Assembly: GCF_016429215.1 (NCBI RefSeq) | Contig: NZ_JAELUH010000049.1 | Location: forward strand, 1 to 39,993 | Reading direction: 5' to 3' | Source: Herbaspirillum sp. ASV7 | Lineage (GTDB): Bacteria > Pseudomonadota > Gammaproteobacteria > Burkholderiales > Burkholderiaceae_D | Length of the DNA stretch: 39,993 bases | Shown here: piece after piece, positions 39,344-39,993 of the stretch | Layout of the letters: each line of letters opens with the position of its first letter | How positions within the stretch are numbered: the stretch's first letter is position 1 | The notes under the pieces: generated by a model | The model's input: the letters and a program-made list of their open reading frames with translations, nothing else | The model's database searches: none | What the model was told of the DNA's origin: nothing | Translations under genes and position numbers: made by a program

Positions 39344-39993
39344 TCAGTCCAGATGCACCGTTACCGAGCCCAGCACGCCCAGTTCGGCGCGCACGGTCAG
39401 GCCGGCACGCACCGGCATGGGGACGATGGTCGAGCCAGTGGCCACGATGTGGCCGGCGCCCAACGTGAGGCCATGCTCACGCAATTCATTGGCCAGCCAG
39501 GTCAGCGCCACGCGCGGGTCGCCCAGCACCTGGGCGCCGCTGCCGGCGCGTTCTTCGCCATTGTCCAGAATGGCCGTGGTGGCCAGGGCGGCCAGGTCCA
39601 GCGAGCGCCAGTCCACGCTGGTGGGGGCCCCCAGCACGAACTGGTCGGCGCAGCTGTTGTCGGCGATCAGTTGCTCGGCGCCGACCTGGCGGAAGTTGTC
39701 GTAGCGGGTATCGGGGATTTCGATGGCCGGATGCACCGAGCCCACCGCCGCCATCACTTCTTCCTGGGTATAGGGGGTAGCGCGCGGTGGCAGCGATTCG
39801 CGCATGCGAAAGGCCACTTCCACCTCGATGACGCTCATGAGGCTCTTGCCCAGGGCCACGCGCGAACCATTGCGGTGGATGCGCTCGGCCAGCAGACGGC
39901 CAGCCAGCGGGGCATCGATATTGAGCAGTTGCTGCCCGCCCGGCCCGGTGGCGCCGATCTTCCAGCCGGCCAGGGGCGCGAAGCTGCGCGTCT
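39344..39993 (-). CDS. 2-keto-4-pentenoate hydratase / FAH-family protein, 5' end outside window
   Basis: The minus frame is open from the right edge to a stop at 39344; 216 codons are visible and the start lies beyond 39993. The visible part begins TRSFAPLAGWKIGATGPGG and continues to ALGKSLMSVIEVEVAFRM, where Glu residues in E-x-E bind the divalent metal in this family. PAIEIPDTRYDNF and LGDPRVALTWLANEL are also typical of MhpD-like hydratases, which add water to 2-hydroxypenta-2,4-dienoate in aromatic meta-cleavage. No other catabolic gene is visible, so the pathway is not certain. Confidence 0.85.
   Translation of the reverse strand, partial: TRSFAPLAGWKIGATGPGGQQLLNIDAPLAGRLLAERIHRNGSRVALGKSLMSVIEVEVAFRMRESLPPRATPYTQEEVMAAVGSVHPAIEIPDTRYDNFRQVGAEQLIADNSCADQFVLGAPTSVDWRSLDLAALATTAILDNGEERAGSGAQVLGDPRVALTWLANELREHGLTLGAGHIVATGSTIVPMPVRAGLTVRAELGVLGSVTVHLD

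Overview
The window is GC-rich, densely coded chromosomal DNA from a betaproteobacterium, most likely Herbaspirillum or a close relative in the Oxalobacteraceae. This is an inference from gene content and protein style (EmrAB/NodT efflux, Gfo/Idh/MocA sugar dehydrogenase, DUF3034 operon, TRAP plus malonate decarboxylase cluster) and from strong G/C preference at third codon positions; no rRNA or other taxonomic marker is present. There are no tRNA or rRNA genes, no CRISPR array and no recognisable transposase.

Layout. 1-3009 (-): a sensor diguanylate cyclase/phosphodiesterase that runs off the left edge. 3621-5586 (+): glutathione-dependent formaldehyde detoxification (frmA, fghA), closed by a terminator. 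5839-6723 (+): an orphan PAAR protein with a secreted partner of unknown function. 6724-7095: a repeat-rich convergent spacer. 7096-9054 (-): a sugar 1-dehydrogenase and an aldo/keto reductase, with a divergent LysR regulator (9179-10096). 10116-14602 (-): an OMF-MFP-MFS tripartite efflux operon, with a divergent TetR regulator (14845-15471) and a clear palindromic operator between them.

15662-20237 (+) is a compact operon of envelope and signalling genes: a periplasmic cupredoxin-like protein, a membrane GGDEF-EAL enzyme, a DUF3034 outer-membrane protein and an exported truncated haemoglobin. It is followed by a secreted Yx(F/W/Y)xxD-type protein with an ECF sigma factor and its membrane anti-sigma factor (20333-22158), preceded by an ECF-type promoter. 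22274-23035 holds two tiny genes, each with its own sigma-28-like promoter, leader hairpin and terminator. The second is a YjfB-type putative motility protein, and the first looks like a divergent paralogue of it. 23194-25726 is a translationally coupled hipB-hipA-pseudouridine synthase operon.

25797-27380 holds a MetR-like LysR regulator convergent with a GntR/FCD regulator. The GntR gene is divergent from a ten-gene cluster (27526-36721): a TRAP transporter (P, Q, M) followed by biotin-independent malonate decarboxylase genes mdcA-C-D-E-G-B-H. The cluster would import malonate, load it on the MdcC acyl carrier, decarboxylate it, and make the special phosphoribosyl-dephospho-CoA cofactor. 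The right end (36947-39993) has two small conserved proteins, a D-2-hydroxyacid dehydrogenase, a hotdog acyl-CoA thioesterase, a bidirectional terminator and a hydratase of the 2-keto-4-pentenoate family cut by the window edge.

The two regions most worth a second look are the cupredoxin/c-di-GMP/haemoglobin/ECF block and the tandem sigma-28-driven micro-genes.
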